Source: JACDET01 sp038253825 (lineage in GTDB: Bacteria > Patescibacteriota > Microgenomatia > Levybacterales > UBA12049). Taken from it: 14,042 nt of DNA. The notes beneath the pieces were generated by a model. The model saw only the letters and a program-made list of their open reading frames with translations. It searched no databases and was not told the origin of the DNA. Positions within the stretch are counted from its first letter, which is position 1. The number at the start of each line of letters is the position of its first letter. The position numbers and the translations under genes were made by a program. Below are positions 4,404 through 12,706 of the stretch, piece by piece. The DNA lies in NCBI GenBank assembly GCA_038253825.1, contig JBBSGT010000032.1:1-14042 (forward strand), in the 5' to 3' direction.

Positions 4404-4997
4404 TTATATTTCTATTTCTTCAAATTCGATCGTACCTTTTTTATTTTTTGTTGAGTGATAGAGGGTATTTTTTTGCTCAAGAACACGTTTTGGAAATAAG
4501 ATCCCTTGGAGATGATCGATCTCGTGCTGAATAATGGTTGCCAAAAAACCTTCAAACTTTTTTTCATGCTGGTTGCCGTCTTCATCCTGATATGAAAGAA
4601 TAACTCCATATGGTCGCTTGACGGCTCCCCAGATATCTTTGAGTGAAAGACAACCTTCAAGTTGAACGCCTTTATCTTCTTTCCTTTTGACTTTTGCAAC
4701 TTTGTCGTTTTGTCCTACTTCCGTTTCTTTCTCCTTTGGCTTTTCCAACGTTTCTTTAATCAATGGATTGATAAATGTCAAAACAGGAGCATCAGGTTCT
4801 TGCTTTACGATAAAAAGCTGTAGCGATCTTCCAATTTGCGGTGCTGCTAATCCCACCCCTTCAGGATCGACCTGACTCACAAGTGTTTCTTCCATGGCTC
4901 TAAGCAGTTCTTTGAGAGTTTTATCAATCTTTTCTATTGGCTTTGCGGTTTGGGATAGAAGCTGATCCGGTGCTTGAACAATTTTCATAGAAGTCAT
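4404..4997 (-). CDS. def: Peptide deformylase
   Basis: A metal-dependent hydrolase that removes the N-formyl group from nascent proteins. All three motifs are present: GVGLAAPQ (47-54), EGCLS (114-118) and QHEIDH (157-162), with metal ligands C116, H158 and H162. Between INPLI and EGCLS it carries an extra charged stretch, about residues 82-112, rich in K/E/D, not usual in the family. Numbering is from the ATG at 4997. The more likely start is ATG 4988 (MKIVQAP, 194 residues), because 4997 lies inside a TATAAT -10 box that would begin transcription at about 4989. It is followed by fmt, the classic def-fmt pair. Confidence 0.95.
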   Translation of the reverse strand: MTSMKIVQAPDQLLSQTAKPIEKIDKTLKELLRAMEETLVSQVDPEGVGLAAPQIGRSLQLFIVKQEPDAPVLTFINPLIKETLEKPKEKETEVGQNDKVAKVKRKEDKGVQLEGCLSLKDIWGAVKRPYGVILSYQDEDGNQHEKKFEGFLATIIQHEIDHLQGILFPKRVLEQKNTLYHSTKNKKGTIEFEEIEI

Positions 4998-5024
4998 TAT
5001 ATACCCAACTGGTAGTATTTTGAA
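4989..5024 (-). promoter_or_regulatory. def-fmt promoter
   Basis: -10 TATAAT (5001-4996 on the minus strand), with a weak -35 TTCAAA 17 bp upstream. The predicted start at about 4989 abuts the ATG at 4988, so the transcript is likely leaderless. The promoter lies in the 37-base gap after the O-antigen ligase-like gene. Confidence 0.6.
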
Positions 5025-5034
5025 AGGGCATAAT

Positions 5035-7470
5035 TTATTTTATCCCTTGTTCGGATCGCCATTGTTCCAAACTTTTCTTTACAGCTTTATCATTAGGTGC
5101 AAGATTTTTCAGGATATATTCATAAGTGCTAATTGCTTTCTTTTGGTAATCAGGTTTTACAACGTTACTGTTTTTATCCACAGCTAATTGATGATAGAAG
5201 ACTCCCAATGTGACATAGGCATCCACATAATCAGGTTTGAGTTTGATGGTATTCTCAAGCATAGTGACCGATTGTTGAGCTTGGCCGATTTGACCATAGA
5301 GGACAGCTTGATTATAAGCCACTTTTGCATCAGTTGGTGCTAATTGTTTGGCGGTGTCAATCGCTTTAACTGCTTGCTCCATGTCTGCTCCTTGGTTGGC
5401 AGTATCAGCAGTAGAAAGTGTATAAAATAGTCTGACGCGGTTTTTCCAATAGACGACATTATTGGGATGATTTGTCACCACTTCATTGCTCATAGCAATC
5501 GCGGTGTTTGCTGTCTTTGCGGCATCGGTTGTATCTTTTTGAGCATAAAGGGCTGCGGAAATAGCAGCTAAGTTAACTGAAAGTTCATCTTTATAAACTG
5601 GCTCATCAGGGATGGCCTGTGATGCTTGCAAAAGAGATGGTGTAGCCTGGCCATAATTACCAATTTTATCCAGATTATTTCCTAGAGCATACGCAATATC
5701 TGCTTGTCTAAATATAATAAGCCCGATTTCCATCCAGCCGGCGAGAATTATTAAGATAATGATACCTGTCCATTGGTAAGGGTTGCTAGGTGCTAAAGAG
5801 TGCTTTTCCGTGGCAGTATCGTCTTGGGGAAAAGTGAAAATATGATCTTCTTTTAAGATTCCTGCAATGGCAAAAACAAAGAGAGGTATTAAAAAGAGAT
5901 AAATATTCATAATGACCACTGAAAAACCAAAGAAGTTGGTAATGAGAATCGAGATCCAACCGGTGACAAGTCCAGTTATCACTAATGTATCAAAATGAGG
6001 AGGTGATGATTGTTTTGCTGCTTGATGATCTGGGGATGCCGTTTTACCAAACCATAACCATCGTGCAACCCCAAACAAAAAGATACCAAGGAACGCTAAA
6101 TACGTTCCTAAACCGAAGATTCCTGTGGTAGCTAAATAATTCAAGTATTCATTGTGGGCTTTGTTGTATAAATAGTCCCATTCTGAAGTGAGATTGTGAG
6201 CCGGGGATTTATATTTGTAATAATCGAAAGCATATGTCTCAACACCTGTTCCAAAAAGAGGATTATTCTCCCAAATCTTTAGTGCGCCCTGCCAAACTAA
6301 GAGACGAATATCACCGGAATCAGTCACATTGGGGGCGGCAGCTGAAGATCCTGAAATTGTTTCGGGTAGAGTGGCTATTTTATGATTGGTTAGTTGGGAA
6401 AGGGTAAATTTATTCAACTGGCCGATCGGTGTATTGAAAAGGAAATTGCAGATGAAGAAAACTACTGTAAATAAAGCAAAGCCTCGAAAGAGAAGTTGTC
6501 TTGGGAAATAATTTTTCGTGAAGATAACTCCCCAGAAAAGAAGATCGGCAATCCAGAAACCATAAAATGCGGCACGTGTGTTACTAAAGAGCAAAGAAAT
6601 ATAAAAGAAAATCGTGAGAAGAGAAAAGATGACAAAAAGTTTTAAGAAACGCTTTTGTGCATAACGCAACGCGTATGCCATGGCAATGGGAGTCAGCATT
6701 GCCATATATGCTGCGAGCCATGCCGGCTGTCCAAGTGTGGAGAAAGTTCTATCCTTTGGCTGAAAAGCCTCTGTCCAACAAGAAACATCAAATTTGCCTT
6801 GAAATAACTGACAAGTAGGATCAAACCCAAAATGTGCCGGAAATCCCCAGAGAGCTGTTAGGAGTCCAGCATTAAGTGTAATAAAAAGCACTTTTTCCAG
6901 GATTGACCCTTGAAATGACCAGATAAAAAAGATAAGTGCCCCAACCATGCCAAGAGCCATGATAGCTGGTCTGATTTGAGCACTGAAAGCGTCTTGGCCC
7001 CCAATGCCAAGGATAATAAGAAAAGCGACCGCTAAAATTCCCAACCCGGTGAAATAAATAGGTAAGCTGAATTTAATTTTCTCCCCAAGTGCTTTCAAAG
7101 ATAAATTACTCGCAAACGCATAATAAAGCAGGACATAATAAAGTGTTGAAAGGAGTCCGCCGTTAAACCGTGAATAATATCCCCACCACGAGATATGTGC
7201 GTCCAGAGTAAAAATACTGGAAATAATTTGCGACAAAAGAAAAAGGAGCAGCGCGATATCCAGAGGCGTTCTCTGAATAGTGATCCTTTTCTGCAAAATC
7301 ATTTTGGTCCCCCAAGCCAAACCTACAATGATAGTAATGCCGAAGGTAAGCCACATTTTATTTAACTCAAATAATTCAGAAGTATCCCCAGAAAAAACGA
7401 GTGGCACGAGGAAAAGAAGAGAATAAAAAGAATATTCGATGACTTTGTTGCAATAATTAAGTAATTTCAT
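5035..7470 (-). CDS. O-antigen ligase-like membrane protein with C-terminal TPR domain
   Basis: An 811-residue protein of the Wzy_C/WaaL type, which polymerises or attaches surface polysaccharide on the outer face of the cytoplasmic membrane. Many hydrophobic segments fill residues 12-590. The conserved periplasmic-loop block includes RLLVWQGALKIWENNPLFGTG (389-409) and AHNEYLNYLATTGIFGLG (438-455). After the last membrane segment (about 567-588) come helical TPR-like repeats, for example AVLYGQIGQAQQSVTMLENT and DYVDAYVTLGVFYHQLA (about 600-795). The O-antigen-ligase plus TPR layout is known in bacteria that glycosylate pilins or make surface glycans. The exact substrate cannot be told. It is divergent from mreB. 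Confidence 0.88.
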   Translation of the reverse strand: MKLLNYCNKVIEYSFYSLLFLVPLVFSGDTSELFELNKMWLTFGITIIVGLAWGTKMILQKRITIQRTPLDIALLLFLLSQIISSIFTLDAHISWWGYYSRFNGGLLSTLYYVLLYYAFASNLSLKALGEKIKFSLPIYFTGLGILAVAFLIILGIGGQDAFSAQIRPAIMALGMVGALIFFIWSFQGSILEKVLFITLNAGLLTALWGFPAHFGFDPTCQLFQGKFDVSCWTEAFQPKDRTFSTLGQPAWLAAYMAMLTPIAMAYALRYAQKRFLKLFVIFSLLTIFFYISLLFSNTRAAFYGFWIADLLFWGVIFTKNYFPRQLLFRGFALFTVVFFICNFLFNTPIGQLNKFTLSQLTNHKIATLPETISGSSAAAPNVTDSGDIRLLVWQGALKIWENNPLFGTGVETYAFDYYKYKSPAHNLTSEWDYLYNKAHNEYLNYLATTGIFGLGTYLAFLGIFLFGVARWLWFGKTASPDHQAAKQSSPPHFDTLVITGLVTGWISILITNFFGFSVVIMNIYLFLIPLFVFAIAGILKEDHIFTFPQDDTATEKHSLAPSNPYQWTGIIILIILAGWMEIGLIIFRQADIAYALGNNLDKIGNYGQATPSLLQASQAIPDEPVYKDELSVNLAAISAALYAQKDTTDAAKTANTAIAMSNEVVTNHPNNVVYWKNRVRLFYTLSTADTANQGADMEQAVKAIDTAKQLAPTDAKVAYNQAVLYGQIGQAQQSVTMLENTIKLKPDYVDAYVTLGVFYHQLAVDKNSNVVKPDYQKKAISTYEYILKNLAPNDKAVKKSLEQWRSEQGIK

Positions 7471-7481
7471 GCCTAATTGTA
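7471..7481 (-). promoter_or_regulatory. Possible -10 of the O-antigen ligase-like gene
   Basis: TACAAT on the minus strand (7481-7476) lies 6 bases before the ATG at 7470. It is slightly closer than at the other genes, and no good -35 is visible. Confidence 0.35.
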
Positions 7482-7538
7482 ATTTTTAATCAAATATCAA
7501 TGTTTCAATGGTTGAGAATTAGTTCATTGATCATTTAA

Positions 7539-7577
7539 TGCTATCATATTGGCAAAAACGTAGCAAGCTGCTAGAAT
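7539..7577 (+). promoter_or_regulatory. mreB promoters
   Basis: The proximal promoter is TTGGCA (7549-7554), a 17-bp spacer, then TAGAAT (7572-7577) preceded by TGC. It starts at about 7584, directly before the ATG at 7585. A second extended -10, TGC-TATCAT (7539-7547), would start near 7554. That would give a 31-nt leader in which GGAG (7579-7582) could act as a closely spaced Shine-Dalgarno. The gene may thus be translated with or without a leader. Confidence 0.65.
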
Positions 7578-7584
7578 CGGAGAA

Positions 7585-8718
7585 ATGAATCTTTCTCCTC
7601 TCAATAAGCTCTTCAGTTTATTTAGTCATGATATCGGTATTGATCTTGGTACTGCGAATACGCTGGTTTTTGTCAAAGATAAAGGTATTGTTATACGGGA
7701 ACCTTCTGTGGTCGCCAAGCATAAAAAAACAAAAAAAATAATTGCCATAGGCACTGATGCAAAAAAAATGCTAGGTAAGACACCTGCTTCTATCCTCACT
7801 ATTCGTCCGCTGCGTGGTGGCGTCATAGCTGATTTTGATGCGACTGAGGCGATGATTGCGCATTACATCAAACAAGTACATGAAATGGGGAGAGTATTAC
7901 CGCGTCTTTTGGCACGTCCAAAAGTAGTTATTGGTATTCCTTCATCTGTGACAGAAGTAGAACGACGAGCGGTTTGGGAAGCTGCTTTATCTGCGGGAGC
8001 TCGTGAAGCATATCTTATCGAAGAACCTATGGCGAGTGTCATCGGTGAAGGACTTCTCATTTCTCAGTCTAAAGGGGTGATGGTTATTGATATCGGCGGC
8101 GGTACCACAGAAATTGCTGTTATCTCACTTGGAGGAATTGTCACTGGTCGGTCATTGAAATTAGCCGGTGATGATATGGATCAAGGTATCCTTCACTATA
8201 TCCGTTTGCGGCATGGGATGCTTTTGGGAGAAAGAACTGCCGAAGAAATAAAAATGAAAATAGGCAGTGCCTATGATAAGCGAATGAAATTAAAAGGTAA
8301 AATTACCAAAGTAGCAAAAGACGGTGCAATAAAAGATCTGACAGAAAAAGAAAAGCCGGATAAAGTAATGGTTATTCGGGGAAGAGATATCGAGACAGGT
8401 TTGCCTCGAAGTTTAAAAATTACAGAGACGGAAATTCGTGAAGCTTTATCACCAATTATTACACAAATTATTGAAGCAGTGGCAGATGTCTTGGAAGAAA
8501 CACCTCCTGAATTACTTCCTGATATTTTGGAACAGGGAATTTTGTTGACTGGTGGAGGAGCCCAACTTGCAGGTTTGGATCAATTATTGGTCGAACGAAT
8601 TCACATGCCGGTGGTTGTTTCCGAAGACCCTCTCACATCCGTTGTGCGCGGAACTGGTCGCGTTCTTGAAGATCCGGAACTGCTTGAACGAGTAAAAGTA
8701 ATTGGGGGATTGCGCTAG
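7585..8718 (+). CDS. mreB: Rod-shape-determining actin homologue MreB
   Basis: A cytoplasmic, membrane-associated ATPase filament that positions wall elongation. Phosphate-1 motif DIGIDLGTANT (residues 16-26), phosphate-2 motif DIGGGTTE (169-176) and the adenosine motif GILLTGGGAQLAGL (318-331) are intact. The short N-terminal MNLSPLNKLFSLF is an amphipathic membrane anchor. At 377 residues it is about 30 longer than typical MreB. Most of the excess is a lysine-rich insert at about 231-261, between KIGSAY and RGRDIETGLP, in the segment that normally holds about a dozen residues. First of the mreB-mreC-mreD-mrdA series. Confidence 0.97.
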   Translation: MNLSPLNKLFSLFSHDIGIDLGTANTLVFVKDKGIVIREPSVVAKHKKTKKIIAIGTDAKKMLGKTPASILTIRPLRGGVIADFDATEAMIAHYIKQVHEMGRVLPRLLARPKVVIGIPSSVTEVERRAVWEAALSAGAREAYLIEEPMASVIGEGLLISQSKGVMVIDIGGGTTEIAVISLGGIVTGRSLKLAGDDMDQGILHYIRLRHGMLLGERTAEEIKMKIGSAYDKRMKLKGKITKVAKDGAIKDLTEKEKPDKVMVIRGRDIETGLPRSLKITETEIREALSPIITQIIEAVADVLEETPPELLPDILEQGILLTGGGAQLAGLDQLLVERIHMPVVVSEDPLTSVVRGTGRVLEDPELLERVKVIGGLR

Positions 8719-8768
8719 AGGCTAGCATTCGTTTAGAAAAGTCAAAACGATAATCTCCATACTACTAT

Positions 8769-8797
8769 TTGTAAAATTCCATCAGTGAAGCTACAAT
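8769..8797 (+). promoter_or_regulatory. Internal promoter of mreC
   Basis: TTGTAA (8769-8774) and TACAAT (8792-8797) are 17 bp apart and predict a start at 8804, one base before the mreC ATG. It lies in the 86-base gap after mreB, so mreC-mreD-mrdA may be expressed separately. Confidence 0.6.
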
Positions 8798-8804
8798 AAG
8801 CTGT

Positions 8805-9563
8805 ATGAAAGGAACCCGAACGATCTTCTCTGTTTTTTTTATTTGTATTATCCTTTCTCTGGTTATTCTTCTATTTTTCCAAAATCCTTTGACCGGCGCG
8901 TTACAATCAATAATTTTACCTTTGCAACGGTGGACATTTACCAGTGTAACGCAACCGGTTCCAACCCAACTCCCATCGCAACAACAATTACAACAAGAAA
9001 ATAATGTCCTACGAACACAACTCGCACACATGCAGGAAATCGAAAATGATAATAAAGCGCTGCATGATCAGTTTCGGATAACTACTCCTGCACCGAAAAG
9101 TTTGGTTCCAGCAAATATAATAGGAATGAATGATGATATGATGCTTCTAGATAAAGGTTCTGCTGACAATATGAAACAAAATGCTATTGTTGTTTTTAAA
9201 GAAAATTTAATTGGCAAAATTACTCAGACGACACCCCATATATCTGTCGTGACTTTGATTACTAATCCGGCTATTTCATTTACTGCAAAGACAACGAAAA
9301 CAAATGCCATTGGCGTCATCAAACCCCAAGGTGGAAACAGCACTGTTCTTGATAATGTTGTATTGTCGGCTAAATTAGCAAAGAACGATGTGATTGTCAC
9401 CAAGGGCGATTTAGATAACAAAGGAGACGGTTATCCGCCAAATTTGATTGTCGGTAAAATAATCTCTATTAATAAAAAAGCAAGTAATCTTTTTCAGTCC
9501 GCCAAAGTTGAGAGCCTTGTGAATTTTTCAAATTTACATATTGTTTTCGTGATGGAAAAGTAA
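8805..9563 (+). CDS. mreC: Rod-shape-determining protein MreC
   Basis: A 252-residue bitopic scaffold that links MreB to the wall synthases outside the membrane. One N-terminal membrane helix (about residues 8-26, IFSVFFICIILSLVILLFF) is followed by a coiled coil (about 58-92, QQQLQQENNVLRTQLAHMQE). Then comes the beta-domain pair, with ANIIGMNDDMMLLDKGSADN and VIVTKGDLDNKGDGYPPNLIVGKI, the family signature. The length is at the short end of normal. No Shine-Dalgarno precedes it; a -10 box ends 7 bases before the start codon. Confidence 0.93.
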   Translation: MKGTRTIFSVFFICIILSLVILLFFQNPLTGALQSIILPLQRWTFTSVTQPVPTQLPSQQQLQQENNVLRTQLAHMQEIENDNKALHDQFRITTPAPKSLVPANIIGMNDDMMLLDKGSADNMKQNAIVVFKENLIGKITQTTPHISVVTLITNPAISFTAKTTKTNAIGVIKPQGGNSTVLDNVVLSAKLAKNDVIVTKGDLDNKGDGYPPNLIVGKIISINKKASNLFQSAKVESLVNFSNLHIVFVMEK

Positions 9564-9566
9564 TAT

Positions 9567-10010
9567 ATGGTTTACGTTTTATTAATGCTACTTTTTTTCT
9601 CCATTCTTTCAGAAGGGACAGTAACAAGTCTGCCGTTAGTTCTGGTTAGTCTGCTGTGTTTGACAATACTTACTCGTGATAGTATTGTCTTCTTTGCCGC
9701 CTTTGTTGCAGGAATTTTGCTTGATGTTTTTGCGCTCCGGCCGCTGGGGGAAACCAGTATCTTTTTATTAACGTTTGTTTTATTAATTCTTCTTTACCAA
9801 GGAAAATATGAAATTTATTCTTATCAATTTGTTATCTTTGCTGCATTCATCGGCGGATTATTTTTCCTTGGGATTTTTGGTTCTACCCAAGTTTTACTGA
9901 ATGCAATTGTCGGTGCAATTGTAGCGGCTTGTTTTTTTGCCTTGATAAAATTGTTCGTACAAAGACAGGCCGATGATGAAGCAGCTCGCCGAAAACACTA
10001 TAATTTATGA
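9567..10010 (+). CDS. mreD: Rod-shape-determining protein MreD
   Basis: A 147-residue, very hydrophobic protein with about five membrane segments and the sequence GILLDVFALRPLGETSIFLLTFVLL (residues 49-73), which matches the conserved MreD region D-x-F-s-x-x-P-l-G. It starts three bases after the mreC stop and its last codons overlap the mrdA ATG, so it is co-translated. The call rests on hydrophobic profile, that motif and position between mreC and a class B PBP. Confidence 0.88.
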   Translation: MVYVLLMLLFFSILSEGTVTSLPLVLVSLLCLTILTRDSIVFFAAFVAGILLDVFALRPLGETSIFLLTFVLLILLYQGKYEIYSYQFVIFAAFIGGLFFLGIFGSTQVLLNAIVGAIVAACFFALIKLFVQRQADDEAARRKHYNL

Positions 10011-11806
10011 AACACGGATTCGCGTTTGGCGATCATATCAAAACTGAAAAATTCAAAAGACGAAAATATGAAGAAGATGCAAAACCACTGCGTACTCGTT
10101 GGTACTTATTTCCGGCACTGATAATTATTCTCGGTGGAATTTTATTTTTTAATTTATTTGCTGTCCAAATTATTCAGGGAAGTTATTATCAGCAATTATC
10201 TGATTCAAATCGTATACGAACACAAATTATTCATGCACCTCGAGGTGTGATCTTTGACCGCCATAGCAATCCACTTGTTTACAACACTCCGGGATTTCGT
10301 CTCACCCAAAATTGTGACCCGAACGATACAACGACCAAGTGTAAAACAACACATTTAACGCAAGACCAGGCGCTGCCGTTAATTGCCAAGGGGGATAAAA
10401 ATGTGGAAGTTGATTCGCTTCGTCAGTATCCCTACAAAGACGTACTCAGTCACGTGATCGGCTATATCGGGCAAATCTCTCAAAACGAATTAAAATCAGG
10501 CCAGTATGAAGGCTATGCAAGAAATGAGTGGATTGGAAAGAGTGGAATTGAGGAACAGTATCAGCAAATGTTACGGGGACAAGATGGGAAGCAACTCATT
10601 GAAGTGAATGCGTTGGGCGAAAAAGTCAGAGCGCTTGGAGAGACAGATCCAATTCCCGGAAGAGATGTGACATTGACTCTCGATCTTAAATTGCAGCAAG
10701 CCACCTTTAAAGCAGCAAAAGATATTCAAAAAGGGGTTGTTATTGTTTCAAAACCTGACGGTGAAATTTTGGCAATGGTATCCAAACCATCTTTTGATGC
10801 AAATCTTTTTACTCTCGATGCAAGTTACAAACCGGCTACTGATAGCGCTTACCCAACGGTTGGTGCAATGTTAACTGATGGCCAAAATCAGCCACTTCTG
10901 AATCGTGCTATAGATGGTGTGTATCCTCCTGGCTCGACTTTCAAAATTGTTGCGGCGGCTGCGGGTTTGCAAGATCGTATTATCGATGAAAACTACAAAG
11001 TGGAAGATACAGGAATTCTGCAAATCGGTGATTTTTCATTTGCGAATTGGTACTATACAGAATATGGACGAAAAGAACCCAATCCGCTCAATGTTGTCAC
11101 GGCGTTATCTCGATCCAACGATATTTTCTTTTATAAATTAGCAGAAAAAATTGGAGTTGATAAGCTCTCTGGGGTTGCTGCAAAAATGGGAGTGGGACAG
11201 GTGCTTGGTATAGATTTACCGGGTGAATCGTCAGGCGTATTGCCCACAAAACAATGGAAAAAAGAGAACATAAAAGAAGATTGGTATTTGGGAGATACCT
11301 ATCATTATGGTATCGGTCAAGGATATTTGTTAACGACACCGCTACAAGTTAATGCATGGACGCAAGTGGTTGCAAATAGCGGGACATTGTATCAGCCGCA
11401 TTTGGTTATGTCCCAGTCGCCGATTGTAAAAAATACCAATGTCCTGGATGCAAAGACAATAGATCTTATTCGTCAAGGGATGATTCAAGGCTGTAGCACC
11501 GGAGGTGTCGCATGGCCGCTCTTTAATTATCAAGTTAAAAATCCCCACTTGCAAATTGACGGCAAAAATATTACCTCAGTTGCTTCAGCATCTGCTGATA
11601 TGCGTGGGGTTTCGGTTGCTTGCAAAACAGGTACAGCACAACACGGAGGCGAGGATACATTGCCACATTCATGGATTACGCTCTATGCACCTGCCTACAA
11701 ACCACAAGTTGTCGTGACAGTCTTAAAAGAATCAGCAGGTGAAGGATCAAATGAAGCCGGCCCAGTCGCCAAAGAAATCCTGGATGCATATTTTGGGAAA
11801 AATTAG
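10007..11806 (+). CDS. mrdA: Penicillin-binding protein 2, class B transpeptidase
   Basis: A peptidoglycan D,D-transpeptidase of the elongasome, anchored with its catalytic domain outside. It has 599 residues: a basic cytoplasmic tail, one membrane helix (about 33-56), a dimerisation/pedestal region starting HAPRGVIFDRHSNPL (76-90), and the transpeptidase domain. Catalytic motifs are S310-TF-K313, S370-N-D and K540-TGT. The ATG overlaps the mreD stop (ATGA), indicating translational coupling. No rodA (SEDS polymerase), its usual partner, follows in this window. About 20 extra residues with two Cys lie around 100-120. The start is supported by the basic N-terminus. Confidence 0.95.
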   Translation: MKHGFAFGDHIKTEKFKRRKYEEDAKPLRTRWYLFPALIIILGGILFFNLFAVQIIQGSYYQQLSDSNRIRTQIIHAPRGVIFDRHSNPLVYNTPGFRLTQNCDPNDTTTKCKTTHLTQDQALPLIAKGDKNVEVDSLRQYPYKDVLSHVIGYIGQISQNELKSGQYEGYARNEWIGKSGIEEQYQQMLRGQDGKQLIEVNALGEKVRALGETDPIPGRDVTLTLDLKLQQATFKAAKDIQKGVVIVSKPDGEILAMVSKPSFDANLFTLDASYKPATDSAYPTVGAMLTDGQNQPLLNRAIDGVYPPGSTFKIVAAAAGLQDRIIDENYKVEDTGILQIGDFSFANWYYTEYGRKEPNPLNVVTALSRSNDIFFYKLAEKIGVDKLSGVAAKMGVGQVLGIDLPGESSGVLPTKQWKKENIKEDWYLGDTYHYGIGQGYLLTTPLQVNAWTQVVANSGTLYQPHLVMSQSPIVKNTNVLDAKTIDLIRQGMIQGCSTGGVAWPLFNYQVKNPHLQIDGKNITSVASASADMRGVSVACKTGTAQHGGEDTLPHSWITLYAPAYKPQVVVTVLKESAGEGSNEAGPVAKEILDAYFGKN

Positions 11807-11816
11807 CATTTAAACC

Positions 11817-11845
11817 TTGTCCTAAAAGCAGTTTTTCGTTATACT
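11817..11845 (+). promoter_or_regulatory. hicBA promoter
   Basis: TTGTCC (11817-11822), a 17-bp spacer and TATACT (11840-11845) predict a start at 11852, which is the A of the hicB ATG. This is a fully leaderless mRNA. Confidence 0.65.
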
Positions 11846-11851
11846 GCTCGT

Positions 11852-12127
11852 ATGGAAAAGAAAGTTTTAAACTATAGAATCATTATTGAGAAAGAAAAGT
11901 ACAAAGATGGATCTGATGTGTATGTGGCACATTGCCCCACATTATGTATTAGCGACTATAGTGATTCGATAGAAGAGGTCTTGGCAAGCATTAAAAATGG
12001 CATTGAACTTGCAGTCGAAATGCTTGTAAAAGAAAAAAAAGAAGTTCCAGTGGATCATGTTGAGGATCAAATTATTGCTTCAGCAAAAATTAAAGCGCCA
12101 GTTGGTGCAAAATTCTCTCTTGCCTAA
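11852..12127 (+). CDS. hicB: HicB-family antitoxin
   Basis: A 91-residue protein with the HicB partial RNase-H-like fold. The strands YRIIIEKEKYKDGSDVYVAHCPTL (residues 8-31) are followed by the DYSDSIEEVLASIKNGIELAVEML helix (35-58), the family hallmark. HicB proteins bind and neutralise HicA and usually repress their own promoter. The C-terminal 30 residues are short, and no clear helix-turn-helix or ribbon-helix-helix domain is visible. Its stop codon touches the hicA start codon. The antitoxin-first order is the less common one. Confidence 0.85.
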   Translation: MEKKVLNYRIIIEKEKYKDGSDVYVAHCPTLCISDYSDSIEEVLASIKNGIELAVEMLVKEKKEVPVDHVEDQIIASAKIKAPVGAKFSLA

Positions 12128-12356
12128 ATGAGTAAACTTCCTCGCGATATTAAGCCAAAGCAACTTATCATAATTCTTGAGCGATTAGGATTTACGGTCG
12201 TCGGAAAGAGAGGAAGCCACCATCGTTTGGTTCATGCGGATGCAGATAGCTGTCCATCCCAAACCAATTCCCCAAGGCACTCTCAGCGCTATCCTTCGTC
12301 AGATAGAAATGCCAACGGAAGAATTTGTAAAGCTTCTCGGTAAGAAAAAGAGATAA
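12128..12356 (+). pseudogene. hicA: HicA-family mRNA interferase toxin, frameshifted
   Basis: The first about 37 codons read as HicA: PRDIKPKQLIIILERLGFTVV then GKRGSHHRLVH with the catalytic His in GSHH. Past HADADS the reading frame loses similarity and stops at 12343. The family sequence continues in the +1 frame as IAVHPKPIPQGTLSAILRQI followed by EMPTEEFVKLLGKKKR, ending at TAA 12354-12356. One extra base, or two missing ones, near 12240-12250 explains it. As read, the toxin is cut after the catalytic loop and should be inactive. A sequencing error cannot be excluded. Confidence 0.85.
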
Positions 12357-12410
12357 TCAGAGGCATACAAGAAATCCTTACTTGAAATAAGATAACCCAA
12401 ATGTTCCATA

Positions 12411-12650
12411 TTACGGCATCCCCGGAAAACTGCTTGGTGTCATTTGCGTTGTACTGTTTTGGGTGGCGTTATTTTGTGATGTTCCCTGCGTATTATTTGG
12501 GCTTGAGGTTCCCCCTGAAGCGTTTGCTGAGTTATCTGCTGAACCTCCGCCACCTTGATGTTGATTAGTGGGATACATTGAGGCAAAAACATAGAGTAGT
12601 AATGCCACAATAATTCCAAATAAAGGAAAAAAGAGTTTATTTCTATTCAT
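12411..12650 (-). CDS. Small membrane-anchored low-complexity protein
   Basis: 79 residues: a short basic start (MNRNK), one hydrophobic helix (about 7-24) and then a disordered tail of Gly, Ser, Asn, Gln and Thr ending PSSFPGMP. This suggests a membrane anchor with an extracytoplasmic flexible tail. There is no Cys lipobox. A Shine-Dalgarno-like AAGGAT lies about five bases upstream of the ATG, unlike the leaderless genes around it, consistent with an internal position in a unit with the DUF805-like gene. Family unknown. Confidence 0.6.
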   Translation of the reverse strand: MNRNKLFFPLFGIIVALLLYVFASMYPTNQHQGGGGSADNSANASGGTSSPNNTQGTSQNNATQNSTTQMTPSSFPGMP

Positions 12651-12706
12651 GGTATCCTTTTTAGAAACAAAACAAAAATAGCGTAATAAATGAATAAAAA
12701 TAAACG

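Noticed and set aside
9990..10006. TATAAT just before mrdA
   Set aside because: It is only two bases from the ATG, too close to produce a transcript that includes this start codon. Coupling to mreD is the better explanation.
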